Assembly (NCBI GenBank): GCA_025463005.1
Contig: JAOAPR010000139.1
Location: 1-64,000, forward strand
From: Bryobacterales bacterium
Lineage (GTDB): Bacteria; Acidobacteriota; Terriglobia; Bryobacterales; Bryobacteraceae
Direction of reading: 5' to 3'
DNA: 64,000 bases
Under the pieces are notes generated by a model. That model was not told where the DNA came from. It made no database searches and was given only the letters and a program-made list of their open reading frames with translations. Below are positions 17,850 to 27,324 of the stretch, one piece after another. The position numbers and the translations under genes are program-made. How positions within the stretch are numbered: position 1 is the first letter of the stretch; every line of letters starts with the position of its first letter.

Positions 17850-19505
17850 ATGTACCTCCGGGCCTGTTGCGTAGTGCTGCTGAGCGGACTGGCGATGTTC
17901 GGCCAGGCGCGGGATTACGGGCGTTCGATGGTGATCACGCAGCAGGGAATCGCGGCGACCAGCCAGACGTTGGCTTCGCAGGCTGGCGCTCAGATCTTGG
18001 CGAAGGGAGGCTCGGCCGTGGATGCAGCGATCGCCGCGAACGCCGTGCTGGGCGTGGTGGAACCGATGATGGACGGCATCGGCGGTGACCTGTTCGTAAT
18101 CTATTGGGACGCTAAAGCCGGGAAGCTGACGGGACTGAATTCTTCCGGTCCGGCGCCCAAGGGACTGAGCGCCGATTTCCTGACGCGGCAGGGGTTCCAG
18201 ACGATCCCGGTCGGAATCCACAGCGTCACCGTGCCGGGGGCGGTCGATGGGTGGGCCAAGATGCATGAGCGCTTCGGCAAGCTGCCATGGAAGGATCTGT
18301 TCCAGGCTGCGATCGCGTACGCCGAAGAAGGTTTCCCGGTGACTGAGGATGCCCAACGTTACTGGTCCGGATCGGTCGCAGCATTGCGCGCCCAGCCGGA
18401 AACTGCCCGTGTGTTCTTGCCTGGCGGGCGTGCGCCGCGGGTTGGTGAAATCTTTCGCAATCCGGAAATGGCTCGCGCGCTGCGCGTAATAGCGGAAAAG
18501 GGCCGCGACGCATTCTATAAAGGCGAGATCGCTAGCGCGATTCTCAAGACCTCGCGGAGCTTGGGCGGAACCATGACGGCGGAGGACCTTTCCGCATTTT
18601 CAGCCGAGTGGGTGGAGCCGATCTCATCGGAATACCGCGGATGGCGCGTGTACGAGCTACCCCCGAACAGCCAGGGTATCGCTGCGCTGGAGATGCTGAA
18701 CATCATGGAAACTCTGCCCGTTGGCAAGGCTGGCCCGTACACAAGTGACGAGTTGCATCGGCGGATCGAGTCCATGAAGCTGGCTTATTCCGATCTCCGG
18801 TACAACGGCGATCCGCGATTCGCCGATATTCCCGTACGCGGACTTTTGGCGAAAGACTACGCGCGCAAGCGGGCCGCGGCAATTGACCCGAAGAAGGCCA
18901 ACTGCACGGTAGGGGCCGGCGCGCCAACGTTCGGCGAGACTACTTACCTCACAACCGTAGACAAAGATGGAAACATCGCGAGTTGGATCCAGAGCCTGTA
19001 CGATTATTTCGGCTCCGGCGTGACAGTCGACGGCTTGGGTTTCTTGCTGCACGATCGAGGCCAGAATTTTACGCTGACACGCGGGAGTCCGAACGTGTTG
19101 GCGGGCGGTAAGCGTCCTTCGCACACCATCATTCCCGGCTTCATGGAAAACGGCGATCAGCACATCGGGTTCGGCATCATGGGCGGGTCCAATCAAGCCA
19201 TGGCGCACGCGCAATTTGTTTCGAACGTGGTCGACTACGGCATGAACGTGCAGCAGGCGATGGAAGCAGCGCGGTTCCGCAAGAATGGCGCGCCGGGTTG
19301 CGACGTTCGGATCGAGGGGCGAGTGCCTGCCCCGGTGATCCAGGAGCTGAACCAACGGGGTCATCAGGTGCAAGTCGTTCGCGAGTACGATTCGGCCACC
19401 ACTGGGCGCGGGCAGGCGATTTTGTACAACTCGACCACTAAGACCAAGTTCGGTGCATCGGATCCAAGGGCGGACGGGGCGGCAGTGCCGGAGCCGATTC
19501 GGTAA
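17850..19505 (+). CDS. ggt: Gamma-glutamyltransferase
   Basis: Exported N-terminal nucleophile hydrolase that cleaves gamma-glutamyl bonds of glutathione and related peptides and is made as an autoprocessing precursor. The 551-aa protein has signal peptide CCVVLLSGLAMFGQ, then GRSMVITQQGIAATSQTLA. The catalytic/processing Thr is Thr364 in GETTYLTTVDKDGNIAS, giving a large subunit of about 340 residues and a small subunit of about 190. The C-terminal GFGIMGGSNQAMAHAQ is typical. Family name is clear; transferase versus hydrolase activity is not. Confidence 0.93.
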   Translation: MYLRACCVVLLSGLAMFGQARDYGRSMVITQQGIAATSQTLASQAGAQILAKGGSAVDAAIAANAVLGVVEPMMDGIGGDLFVIYWDAKAGKLTGLNSSGPAPKGLSADFLTRQGFQTIPVGIHSVTVPGAVDGWAKMHERFGKLPWKDLFQAAIAYAEEGFPVTEDAQRYWSGSVAALRAQPETARVFLPGGRAPRVGEIFRNPEMARALRVIAEKGRDAFYKGEIASAILKTSRSLGGTMTAEDLSAFSAEWVEPISSEYRGWRVYELPPNSQGIAALEMLNIMETLPVGKAGPYTSDELHRRIESMKLAYSDLRYNGDPRFADIPVRGLLAKDYARKRAAAIDPKKANCTVGAGAPTFGETTYLTTVDKDGNIASWIQSLYDYFGSGVTVDGLGFLLHDRGQNFTLTRGSPNVLAGGKRPSHTIIPGFMENGDQHIGFGIMGGSNQAMAHAQFVSNVVDYGMNVQQAMEAARFRKNGAPGCDVRIEGRVPAPVIQELNQRGHQVQVVREYDSATTGRGQAILYNSTTKTKFGASDPRADGAAVPEPIR

Positions 19506-19576
19506 GGCCAGATAAGAGGGACAGCCAGCGGATTCATCGAAATCGGAGGCAGCCCCCTGGGTACAATAAAGAATCA

Positions 19577-21226
19577 ATGCGCGTAGCTCTGGCGCAGATC
19601 AATCCTACCGTTGGGGATTTCCACGGAAACGTAGACCGGATGACGCGTGCGGTCCGCGATGCGGGCGCTCGCGGGGCCGAAGTGGTTGTTTTCCCGGAGC
19701 TTTCGCTGACCGGCTATCCACCGCGCGACCTGGTCGAAAAACCAAGTTTTCTGGATCGCAACGAGCTTGAGCTGGAGCGATTCGCCAAGGGAATCGCGGA
19801 CCTGGACGTGACCACGATCTGTGGCTATGTGGGCCGTTCTGAATCCGAGGTCGGCAAACGAGCGCTGAACAGCGCGGCGGTGGTGGAACGCGGCCAGATC
19901 GTGTTCCGGCAGCATAAGATGCTACTGCCGACGTACGACGTGTTCGACGAGGCTCGCTATTTTCGGCCGTCGGAGCGCGAGGAGCTGTGCACGCTACGTG
20001 GCCAGCCGGTGGCCCTGACGATTTGCGAAGACGCGTGGAACGATCGCGATTACTGGAAGCAGCGGCTGTACCAGCGCGATCCGGTGGAGGAGCTGTTCAC
20101 CGCCGGCGCCCAGGCCATGATCTGCATCAATGCCTCGCCGTACCACATGAGCAAGCGCCAAATCCGGCGGGGCGTATACCGGTCGGCGGCGCGCCGCTAC
20201 TCGAAACCCGTGGTTTATGTGAACCAGGTGGGCGGCAACGACCAACTGGTGTTCGACGGATCGAGCTTCGCCATGAACGCGGCGGGCGAGGTGATCGCCT
20301 CGGCCCGGTCTTTTGAAGAGGATCTGGTGATGGTGGATCTGGAGACCGGAACCGGCGATCAACACGAGGATTTTTCGGACGAATGCGAAGCGGTCTACCA
20401 GGCGCTGGTGCTGGGAACGCGCGACTACATCCGAAAATGCGGGTTTTCGCGGGTGCTGATCGGACTCTCGGGAGGCATCGATTCTTCGCTGACGGCTGCG
20501 ATTGCCGTGGAAGCGGTAGGACGCGAGAACGTGACGGGTGTGGCGATGCCCGGACCGTATTCCTCGGATCACAGCCTTCGGGACGCCCGCGAGATGGCGG
20601 CGAAGCTGGGCATCCGCTGCGAGATGGCAACCATTACGCCGGCCTACGAGCAGGTGCTTCAGGAGCTGAAGCCTCTATTCGGCGGTCGTGCGGCGGACAC
20701 AACCGAGGAAAACATTCAATCCAGATTGCGCGGCCTGACGCTGATGGCTCTTTCGAATAAAACCGGCGCGCTGGTCCTGACGACGGGCAATAAGAGCGAA
20801 ATCGCAGTGGGCTACTGCACTCTGTATGGAGATATGTGCGGCGGCCTGGCTGTGATCTCAGACGTCCCGAAGACCATGGTGTATTCGCTATCGCGGATCG
20901 CGAACCGGCGGCTGGGGAACGCCATTCCCGAGAGCGTGTTCACGAAGCCGCCCTCGGCCGAGCTTCGTCCCGACCAAAAAGATAGCGATTCGCTGCCGGA
21001 ATACGAGGTACTCGATCAAATCCTGGAAAACTATATTGAGCACAACGCGACATCGCAGCAGATCGCCGAAAAGCTGGCACTGCCGCTGGATTCGGTGCGG
21101 GAGATTGTGAACAAGGTGGATCGCAACGAGTACAAGCGGCAGCAGGCGGCGCCGGGGCTGAAGGTGACCACCAAAGCGTTCGGAATCGGGCGGCGGTTTC
21201 CCATCGCGCAAAGGTATTCGGAATGA
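19577..21226 (+). CDS. nadE: Glutamine-dependent NAD+ synthetase
   Basis: Final step of NAD biosynthesis: amidation of deamido-NAD+ with glutamine as nitrogen donor. The 549-aa protein fuses an N-terminal nitrilase-type glutaminase (catalytic Glu41 in VVFPELSLTGYPPRD, Lys114 in RQHKMLLPTY and Cys150 in LTICEDAWND) with a C-terminal synthetase carrying the PP-loop SGGIDSS near residue 300 and TGNKSEIAVGYCTLYGD. The ATG at 19577 lacks a clear Shine-Dalgarno, but TACAAT (19562-19567) lies 9 nt upstream, which suggests a near-leaderless transcript. The stop overlaps the next gene by 4 bp. Confidence 0.96.
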   Translation: MRVALAQINPTVGDFHGNVDRMTRAVRDAGARGAEVVVFPELSLTGYPPRDLVEKPSFLDRNELELERFAKGIADLDVTTICGYVGRSESEVGKRALNSAAVVERGQIVFRQHKMLLPTYDVFDEARYFRPSEREELCTLRGQPVALTICEDAWNDRDYWKQRLYQRDPVEELFTAGAQAMICINASPYHMSKRQIRRGVYRSAARRYSKPVVYVNQVGGNDQLVFDGSSFAMNAAGEVIASARSFEEDLVMVDLETGTGDQHEDFSDECEAVYQALVLGTRDYIRKCGFSRVLIGLSGGIDSSLTAAIAVEAVGRENVTGVAMPGPYSSDHSLRDAREMAAKLGIRCEMATITPAYEQVLQELKPLFGGRAADTTEENIQSRLRGLTLMALSNKTGALVLTTGNKSEIAVGYCTLYGDMCGGLAVISDVPKTMVYSLSRIANRRLGNAIPESVFTKPPSAELRPDQKDSDSLPEYEVLDQILENYIEHNATSQQIAEKLALPLDSVREIVNKVDRNEYKRQQAAPGLKVTTKAFGIGRRFPIAQRYSE

Positions 21227-23172
21227 AGGTGCTTTCAGCACTTGTTTTAGCACTAGCGTTGTCCGGACAGACATTGCCAGTGAATTGGCGTGTCCAGCCC
21301 GCGGGGACGCAGGTGGCACTCGATTCGCTGCCCTTGAGCGCCGCGGTGTCGCCGGATGGCAAATTTTTGCTGGCGCTGAACGCCGGCAGCCGGCCTTCGA
21401 TCAGCGTGATCGAGACGGCGGGGATGAAAGAGACGGCCCGCGTCGCCGTCGCGGACGCGGGATTGGGATTGGCGTTTTCGCCCGACGGGCGGCGCGTATA
21501 TGCGGGCGGCGGATCGCGAAACGCGGTGCTGGAGTTCACGTTCTCTCCCGCGGGCGAGCTGAAAGCCTCGCGCGAAATTTCCGTGGGGCAACCTGCGTCA
21601 CAAGTTGCGACGACGAATTTTATTGGGGACGTGGCGGTCTCGCCGGACGGGCGGTTGGTTCTCGCGGTCGATCTCTTCCATGACCGCGTGCTGGCGATCA
21701 GCGCGCAATCAGGCCAGATCACCGGCACATTCAAGACGGGACGGCGACCCTACCGTATTCTGTTTCATCCCGACGGGCAGTCGTACTTCGTTTCGAGTTG
21801 GGCCGATGCCTCCGTGTACGAATACAGCCTGCCGTCAGGCACCGAGATGGCGCGCGCCCGTGTGGGTGCGCATCCCACGGATCTGATTTTGAGCAATCGC
21901 AAAATTCCCGACGAGCAGAACAAGTGGCAGTATCGGCTGTTCGTGGCCGCAGCGAACACCAATGACGTGTTCGTGGTGGGTGTGAGCGAAGGCAAAGAGC
22001 TGACGGTGCTCGAAACACTGAACGCCGGATTCAGCGCGCTGGCGCCCGCGGGTATGACGCCGAGCAGCGTGGCGCTGAGCGCCGATCAGACCCGGCTATT
22101 CATCGCCTGTTCCGATGCGAACGCAGTGGCCGTAGCGGACATCTCGGAATCACGCAGCCGCCTGGCTGGATTTATCCCGGCAGGCGCGTACCCGACCGCT
22201 GTGCGCGTTGTGACTGGAGGACGACTCGCGGTTCTGAACGGCCACAGCGGCAATCTAACGGTGATCGACCCTCCCACTGACGATATGCTGCAGGAATACA
22301 CGCGTATGGCGATGGCGCTCACGCCGTATCGCGAGTCGTTTTCGGATTCCCTGCCCGAGCAGCGCTCGTCGATCGAGCACGTGATCTACATATTGATGGA
22401 TGGAGTATCGGGTCCAAACGCCGCCAAGCTTGCGCGCGAGTTCGTGCGACTGGAAAATTTCCATCCGGCCGGCGATACACCCCCTGCCGCTCTCAACTGG
22501 GCTCTAGCGGCCATTGCACCGGACTTTACAGAGAGATTAGCGCCGAGTTTTGCGGCGGGACGCTTGCGCTACAACGGATTTGAAGGCGGCGAGCCTGCCA
22601 ACCTGCCTCCCGCCGGCTATCTGTGGAGCAACGCATTATCGGCGGGCTTATCTGTGCGCAACTATGGTCTGTTCGTCGAGAACAAGCCGACGGCGGGCGC
22701 GGACGGAGTGCAAGTGGCGCGGGTCAAGGATCCTTCGCTGCAGGGCATCACCAATATGAAGTACCGCGACCCGGATCCGCAGGCCTTTCTTGACGATCTG
22801 AAGCAATTCGAAGCTCCTTCTGGGACGACCTCGGGCGGAACCATGCCGAATCTGATCATCGTTCGACTGAGCCGCGATGCCGCGCTCGGTCGCATCGTGG
22901 ACGCTGTATCGAAAAGCCGATTCTGGCCGCAGACCGTGATCTTCGCGATGGACTCATCCGCACAAAAGCCCGCGCTCCTGGCGCTGTCGCCTTACACGCG
23001 CAGGGCAGCGGCAGATCCGACGCCCTATGACCAGTTGTCCGTGCTGCGCACTATCGAACTGATTCTTAATTTACGACCTATGACTGTCTTTGATTTTTCC
23101 GCTCGTTCGCTGGCGGCCGCGTTCGTGTCCACGCCGAACAACGCTCCCTATTCCTCGGAGCAACCCAACTAG
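21223..23172 (+). CDS. Beta-propeller protein with degenerate phosphoesterase-like C-terminus
   Basis: Exported 649-aa protein. After a signal peptide (ALVLALALSGQT), residues about 35-350 contain YVTN/NHL-type propeller blades (VSPDGKFLLALNAGSRPSISV, AFSPDGRRVYAGGG, AVSPDGRLVLAVD). From about residue 380 the order of segments (HVIYILMDGVSGP, AKLAREFVRLENFHPAG, MPNLIIVRLSRDA, LGRIVDAVSKSRFWPQTVIF, ALLALSPYTRRAA, LSVLRTIELILNL) matches the known bifunctional YncE/alkaline-phosphatase family, but the expected metal-binding Asn/Asp/His segments appear replaced or missing. It overlaps nadE by 4 bp (ATGA) and the next gene by 1 bp (TAGTG). Confidence 0.8.
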   Translation: MKVLSALVLALALSGQTLPVNWRVQPAGTQVALDSLPLSAAVSPDGKFLLALNAGSRPSISVIETAGMKETARVAVADAGLGLAFSPDGRRVYAGGGSRNAVLEFTFSPAGELKASREISVGQPASQVATTNFIGDVAVSPDGRLVLAVDLFHDRVLAISAQSGQITGTFKTGRRPYRILFHPDGQSYFVSSWADASVYEYSLPSGTEMARARVGAHPTDLILSNRKIPDEQNKWQYRLFVAAANTNDVFVVGVSEGKELTVLETLNAGFSALAPAGMTPSSVALSADQTRLFIACSDANAVAVADISESRSRLAGFIPAGAYPTAVRVVTGGRLAVLNGHSGNLTVIDPPTDDMLQEYTRMAMALTPYRESFSDSLPEQRSSIEHVIYILMDGVSGPNAAKLAREFVRLENFHPAGDTPPAALNWALAAIAPDFTERLAPSFAAGRLRYNGFEGGEPANLPPAGYLWSNALSAGLSVRNYGLFVENKPTAGADGVQVARVKDPSLQGITNMKYRDPDPQAFLDDLKQFEAPSGTTSGGTMPNLIIVRLSRDAALGRIVDAVSKSRFWPQTVIFAMDSSAQKPALLALSPYTRRAAADPTPYDQLSVLRTIELILNLRPMTVFDFSARSLAAAFVSTPNNAPYSSEQPN

Positions 23173-25115
23173 TGACCTCACTTTGTTTCCTATGGCACAT
23201 GCACCAGCCGTTCTACAAGGATCTGTGGACCGGCCAGTATAAGCTTCCGTGGACGCGGCTGCACGCCTTGAAGGATTACGCCGGGATGGTGCGGGTGCTG
23301 GACGAATTTCCGCGCGTGCGGCAGACGTTCAACCTGGTACCGTCGATGGTGGTCCAGATCGCGGAATATGCTGCCGGGACGGCTTCGGATCCGTTTTTCG
23401 ATTGCGCGGCCATGCCCGCGGAGGCGCTGACTGAGGCCCAGCGAACCTTCGTGCTGCGATATTTCTTTCAGGCCAACGTAGAGAGAATCATCGGCCGCTA
23501 TCCGCGCTATCTGGAGTTATATTATCGGCGGAACGATCCGATGTCGATTCAGGATCTCCGCGATTTGCAGGTTCTGAGCCAGCTCGCGTGGTTCGATGAA
23601 GACGTGCTGGCGCAGGACAAAGAGATACAGGAGCTGATCCGCAAAGGGCGCGATTATACGCTGGCCGATCAGGAGCGGATGGTGCGCAAACAGCGCGAGG
23701 CGCTGGCGGCCGTTCTGCCGGTATACAGGGACTTCGCGGCGCGCGGCCAGATCGAGATTTCGACCACGCCTTTCTACCATCCGATTCTGCCGCTGCTGTG
23801 CGATTCCGACATCGCCGCAGTCTCGCATCCGGGCGTGAACCTGCCGCAACGATTCCAGTATCCGCAGGACGCGCTCACGCAACTCGAACGCGCACGATCG
23901 TACATGCGGGACACGTTGGGCGTGACGCCCGCGGGATTGTGGCCTTCAGAAGGCTCCGTTTCAGACGAGGCTCTGGCCATGGCCGCCGGCTGCGGCTTTA
24001 CGTGGGCCGCCAGCGATAACGGCGTGTTGTCGCGGACGCTGAACAAACCGGCGGGTTGTGAGGAGACTTATCAGCCTTATCTGTGGAAACAAGACGGACG
24101 CGATATAAGTCTGCTGTTCCGCGATCACTACCTTAGCGACCTGATCGGATTCGAATATTCCCGCATGGGTGCGGAAGAGGCGGCGAAGCATTTTCTTTCG
24201 CGGATTCGTGAAAACACCGGCGGAAAAGACGTGATGGTGCCCATCATTCTCGATGGCGAAAACGCCTGGGAATGGTATGAAGCGAACGGCCGCCCCTTTC
24301 TGCGCGCGTTGTACCGGCACATTTCCGAAGATCCGCACCTGGAAGCCACCACGGTTTCGAAGGCGTTGGCGCGCTATGATACAAAACCGCTTCACCACGT
24401 GGCTCCGGGATCGTGGATCAACGCGAATTTCGATATCTGGATTGGGGCGGACGAGGACAATCGGGCCTGGAATCTGCTGCTGGACGCGCGGCGCGTTTAC
24501 GACGAACACGCGGAGCAGACCATGGCAACCCCGCGACTGCTGGCTTATGAGGAACTGCTGATTGCAGAGGGAAGCGACTGGTGCTGGTGGTACGGACCGG
24601 AGCACGGCTCGGAGAATCGTCCGGAATTCGACCAGCTGTACCGGGATCACCTGTCCAATGTCTATCGGGCGCTTGGTCTCGATCCGCCCGGGGTATTGTC
24701 GAGCCCCATTCTGCAAACACAGGAAGGCGAGGTGCACGAACCTCCGTCGAATTCTATTGATGTGACGCTCGACGGCGAAGTGACCTCCGCTTTTGAGTGG
24801 ATGGGCGCGGGACATTACCGGCCGGATTCACGGTCGGGCGCGATGCATGGCGGCCAGGCAGTCGCGCGCGAAATGTTCTATGGGAGCAACGGGACGGAGC
24901 TGTTCGTGAGGCTCGATACAGTGGGCACCGGGAAGCTCGGTATCGAATTCGAGACCGGTCCGGCGAAAGCGCGCGTGGTAGCCGGGCGGATCGTGGAAAT
25001 GGAGGCGCCGCGGAAAGGCGACCGGTTCCGGGTTACCGTCAAGCGTGACGGGCTGCCAACCATGACGCTGCCTGCGGAAGGGTGGATCGAGTTCAAGCAG
25101 ACCGGCGGTTTTTAA
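23172..25115 (+). CDS. Glycoside hydrolase family 57 protein
   Basis: Retaining alpha-glucan-active enzyme of the GH57 family (alpha-amylase, 4-alpha-glucanotransferase or related), 647 aa, with no signal peptide, so probably cytoplasmic glycogen/maltodextrin metabolism. GH57 motifs in order: HMHQPFYKD near the N-terminus, STTPFYHPILPLL, GLWPSEGSVSDEA with the candidate nucleophile Glu near residue 260, and ILDGENAWEWY with the candidate acid Asp near residue 360. A further WYGPEHGSENRPEFD block and a C-terminal beta-rich domain follow. GTG start shares one base with the upstream stop. Upstream are a propeller and nadE, an unusual operon. Confidence 0.9.
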   Translation: MTSLCFLWHMHQPFYKDLWTGQYKLPWTRLHALKDYAGMVRVLDEFPRVRQTFNLVPSMVVQIAEYAAGTASDPFFDCAAMPAEALTEAQRTFVLRYFFQANVERIIGRYPRYLELYYRRNDPMSIQDLRDLQVLSQLAWFDEDVLAQDKEIQELIRKGRDYTLADQERMVRKQREALAAVLPVYRDFAARGQIEISTTPFYHPILPLLCDSDIAAVSHPGVNLPQRFQYPQDALTQLERARSYMRDTLGVTPAGLWPSEGSVSDEALAMAAGCGFTWAASDNGVLSRTLNKPAGCEETYQPYLWKQDGRDISLLFRDHYLSDLIGFEYSRMGAEEAAKHFLSRIRENTGGKDVMVPIILDGENAWEWYEANGRPFLRALYRHISEDPHLEATTVSKALARYDTKPLHHVAPGSWINANFDIWIGADEDNRAWNLLLDARRVYDEHAEQTMATPRLLAYEELLIAEGSDWCWWYGPEHGSENRPEFDQLYRDHLSNVYRALGLDPPGVLSSPILQTQEGEVHEPPSNSIDVTLDGEVTSAFEWMGAGHYRPDSRSGAMHGGQAVAREMFYGSNGTELFVRLDTVGTGKLGIEFETGPAKARVVAGRIVEMEAPRKGDRFRVTVKRDGLPTMTLPAEGWIEFKQTGGF

Positions 25116-25388
25116 CTAGATGAACGCGGTCGTTTTGATCCCCGACACATCGAAGCGTTTGCGGCAGCGCATGTTCTTGCACATGGCTTTATCGTCCAGC
25201 AGGACCATGTAGCTCATGAACTTGGCGAACTTGGCGCGATCGCGCTCGTCGGCGCCGCCGGGCAGGCGGTCGATTTTCTTGCGCACCAGCCACCCCAGCT
25301 CATAGGTGTCCGCGGTCCGGCAGAATGGACAGTTCAAGGTCGCGGGCTTGATCGTTTTTGATTCTTTGTAAAAGGCTTTTTCTTCCAT
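25116..25388 (-). CDS. Small zinc-ribbon-like protein
   Basis: 90-aa soluble protein beginning MEEKAFYKESKTIKPATL, with two Cys pairs: CPFC near residue 22 and CKNMRC near residue 78, suggesting one zinc ribbon. The centre is Lys/Asp/Arg-rich (RKKIDRLPGGADERDRAKF). Start chosen at the ATG at 25388; the open frame extends farther to 25547 but overlaps the opposite-strand zincin gene. Tail-to-tail with GH57 with no gap. Function unknown. Confidence 0.6.
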   Translation of the reverse strand: MEEKAFYKESKTIKPATLNCPFCRTADTYELGWLVRKKIDRLPGGADERDRAKFAKFMSYMVLLDDKAMCKNMRCRKRFDVSGIKTTAFI

Positions 25389-25464
25389 ATTCCTTAGTGA
25401 GCGGGCGGAAGGGTCCGTCGCAGCCTTACTATGATACAGCGCGTAAACTAGAGGACGTATCCAC

Positions 25465-25815
25465 GTGCTCCCTGAAAGTGAATTCGACGATCTGGTAGCG
25501 CGCGCGCTGCGGCGCATCCCGCCGCGCTTCCGTAAGCATCTTCGCAACGTAGCCGTAATTGTCGAAGGTGAGCCACCTCGCCCCGGCCTGCTCGGCTTGT
25601 ATCAGGGCCATCCGCTGACCACGCGCAGCGTGGGCCACAGTTTCACCATGCCCGACCGGATCACCATTTACCAGGGTCCGCACGAGCGGATGGCGCGGAA
25701 TCCGGAGGAACTGGAGCAGATGGTGGCGGATACCGTGTGGCACGAGATCGCACATTATTTCGGCATGGACGAGGCGCGTGTGAGACGGGCGGAGAGAAAG
25801 CGCGGCGTAAGGTGA
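25465..25815 (+). CDS. Zincin-like metallopeptidase, PF06262 type
   Basis: Small (116 aa) cytoplasmic minimal metallopeptidase-fold protein. The zinc signature HEIAHYFGMDE lies near residue 93, and the family pattern of LRNVAVIVEGEP at the start and the GLYQGHP motif is present. Such DUF1025/Zincin_1 proteins are widespread in Acidobacteriota and Actinobacteria; their substrate is unknown. The start is GTG at 25465 with GAGG at 25451-25454. The stop TGA overlaps the GTG of thiE (GTGA), so the two genes are translationally coupled. Confidence 0.85.
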   Translation: MLPESEFDDLVARALRRIPPRFRKHLRNVAVIVEGEPPRPGLLGLYQGHPLTTRSVGHSFTMPDRITIYQGPHERMARNPEELEQMVADTVWHEIAHYFGMDEARVRRAERKRGVR

Positions 25816-26402
25816 TTCGCTGTTACATTACGGATCGTCGAACGCTAGTTTCCGGTTCTCTGCTTGACGCGATCGCCGGGAGTCTTGCTGCTGGTGTCAC
25901 ATGGATCCAAATTCGCGAAAAAGATCTGAGCGGACGCGCGTTATTCGAGCTGTTGGAGGCGGCGGGCAAGCTGCCGAATGCTCATCGCTCGAAGATCCTG
26001 GTCAACGGCCGCGTGGACGTAGCGCTGGCCGCCGGAGCCGATGGCGCGCATCTGCCCGCGAATTCGCCGCCGCCCCGCTGCTGGCGTGCGCTCGCGCCCG
26101 CCGGTTTCCTGATTGGCGTGTCGTGCCACTCGGTGGATGACGTCCGTCAAGCCGAGGCGGAAGGCGCCGATTATGCGCTATTCGGGCCGGTGTTCGCGCC
26201 GCTGTCGAAACCCGTGGGCCTGGAGCCGAGAGGGATTGAAACGTTGGCGCATGCGGCAGCCGTGGTGCGGATTCCGGTGCTCGCGCTAGGTGGCGTTACG
26301 GCCGAGAACACCCCAGCGTGCATCGCCGCAGGCGCGGCAGGCATCGCGGGAATCTCGCTTTTTCAGGGTGCAGCCGCGACCGGAGCTTTGCGGGCTTGGT
26401 AA
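25812..26402 (+). CDS. thiE: Thiamine-phosphate synthase
   Basis: Joins hydroxymethylpyrimidine-PP and thiazole-P to give thiamine phosphate. TIM-barrel protein of 196 aa with family blocks WIQIREKDLSGR, ILVNGRVDVALAAGADGAHLP, IGVSCHSVDDV, YALFGPVFAPLSKP and VLALGGVTAEN. The start GTG at 25812 overlaps the zincin stop by 4 bp and removes a non-homologous N-terminal extension. It is slightly shorter than E. coli ThiE (211 aa) because of a brief N-terminus. TenI-like paralogues look similar, so ThiE versus TenI is not fully certain, but the GPVF..SKP phosphate-loop motif favours ThiE. No other thi genes are nearby. Confidence 0.85.
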   Translation: MIRCYITDRRTLVSGSLLDAIAGSLAAGVTWIQIREKDLSGRALFELLEAAGKLPNAHRSKILVNGRVDVALAAGADGAHLPANSPPPRCWRALAPAGFLIGVSCHSVDDVRQAEAEGADYALFGPVFAPLSKPVGLEPRGIETLAHAAAVVRIPVLALGGVTAENTPACIAAGAAGIAGISLFQGAAATGALRAW

Positions 26403-26412
26403 AATTCGATTC

Positions 26413-27324
26413 GTGACAGGAACTGCGACGAAGCAAGCGTATTCGCGAGCGGAGACGCGGCGTCTTCTCAAGATCACCGAGCGCCAACTCAAGAGCTGGG
26501 AGACCCAAAAGCTGGTCCCGGCTTCCGAAATATACGGATTCAAAGAACTGCTGGCGCTGCGAACGCTGGTGAAGCTCCGCGCCAGCCGCGTGGCCTCCAC
26601 TCAAATCCGGCGCGCGCTGACCGCGCTTGGCGACAAGCTGCGCGGCATCCATGATCCTCTTACCCAACTGAAGATCTACGCCGATGGAAAACGCATCCGC
26701 GTGGATATCGACGGCCGCGCCATGGAGGCTGTATCCGGCCAGCTACTGCTGAATTTTGATCAGGTGGAGCTGAAGCGCCTGCTGGAATTCCGCACCCCTG
26801 AGCACCTCAGCGCTGACCGGACCCGCCGCGCTGCCGCCGAGCACTGGTTCCAGCGAGGTCTGGAATTGGAGCAGACCGGCGCGCCGCTTCCGGAAGTCAT
26901 GGAGGCCTATCAGAAAGCAGTGGAGCTGGATCCGACTTCAGCCGGAGCGCTGGTGAACCTGGGAACCATCCAGTTCAACGCGCGCAACTGGAAGGAGGCG
27001 GAGCGTTATTATCTGGAGGCTCTGCAGGCTGATCCGCTGTACGCGCTCGCACACTTCGATCTGGCGAATTTATACGATGAGCGGGGCGATCGCATCCGTG
27101 CCCTGGAACATTACCAGGCCGCGCTGAAAATTTCGCCCAGCTATGCCGACGCGCATTACAACCTGGCACTGCTGTTTCAGGGATCGAACCAGCCCATGAA
27201 GGCGGTACGGCACTGGACCGAATACCTGAAGCTCGATCCTTCGAGCCACTGGTCGAGCATCGCCCGACGGGAGCTGGCGAAGCTCCGTAAGGCTGCTGTG
27301 GTCCCCACGTCAAAGACCTTGTAG
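26413..27324 (+). CDS. MerR-like HTH protein with TPR domain
   Basis: A 303-aa protein starting at GTG 26413 (MTGTATKQAYSRAETRRLL). Residues 10-75 form a MerR-like winged HTH (YSRAETRRLLKITERQLKSW, PASEIYGFKELLALRTLVKL). A middle region of about 70 residues precedes at least three tetratricopeptide repeats from about residue 150 (AEHWFQRGLELEQTG, AYQKAVELDPTSAGALVNLG, AEAYYLEALQADPLYALAHFD-type, ALEHYQAALKISPSYADAH). This pairing is common in Acidobacteriota and suggests a DNA-binding regulator with a protein-interaction domain; its regulon is unknown. It ends 15 bp inside the convergent MBL gene. Confidence 0.8.
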   Translation: MTGTATKQAYSRAETRRLLKITERQLKSWETQKLVPASEIYGFKELLALRTLVKLRASRVASTQIRRALTALGDKLRGIHDPLTQLKIYADGKRIRVDIDGRAMEAVSGQLLLNFDQVELKRLLEFRTPEHLSADRTRRAAAEHWFQRGLELEQTGAPLPEVMEAYQKAVELDPTSAGALVNLGTIQFNARNWKEAERYYLEALQADPLYALAHFDLANLYDERGDRIRALEHYQAALKISPSYADAHYNLALLFQGSNQPMKAVRHWTEYLKLDPSSHWSSIARRELAKLRKAAVVPTSKTL

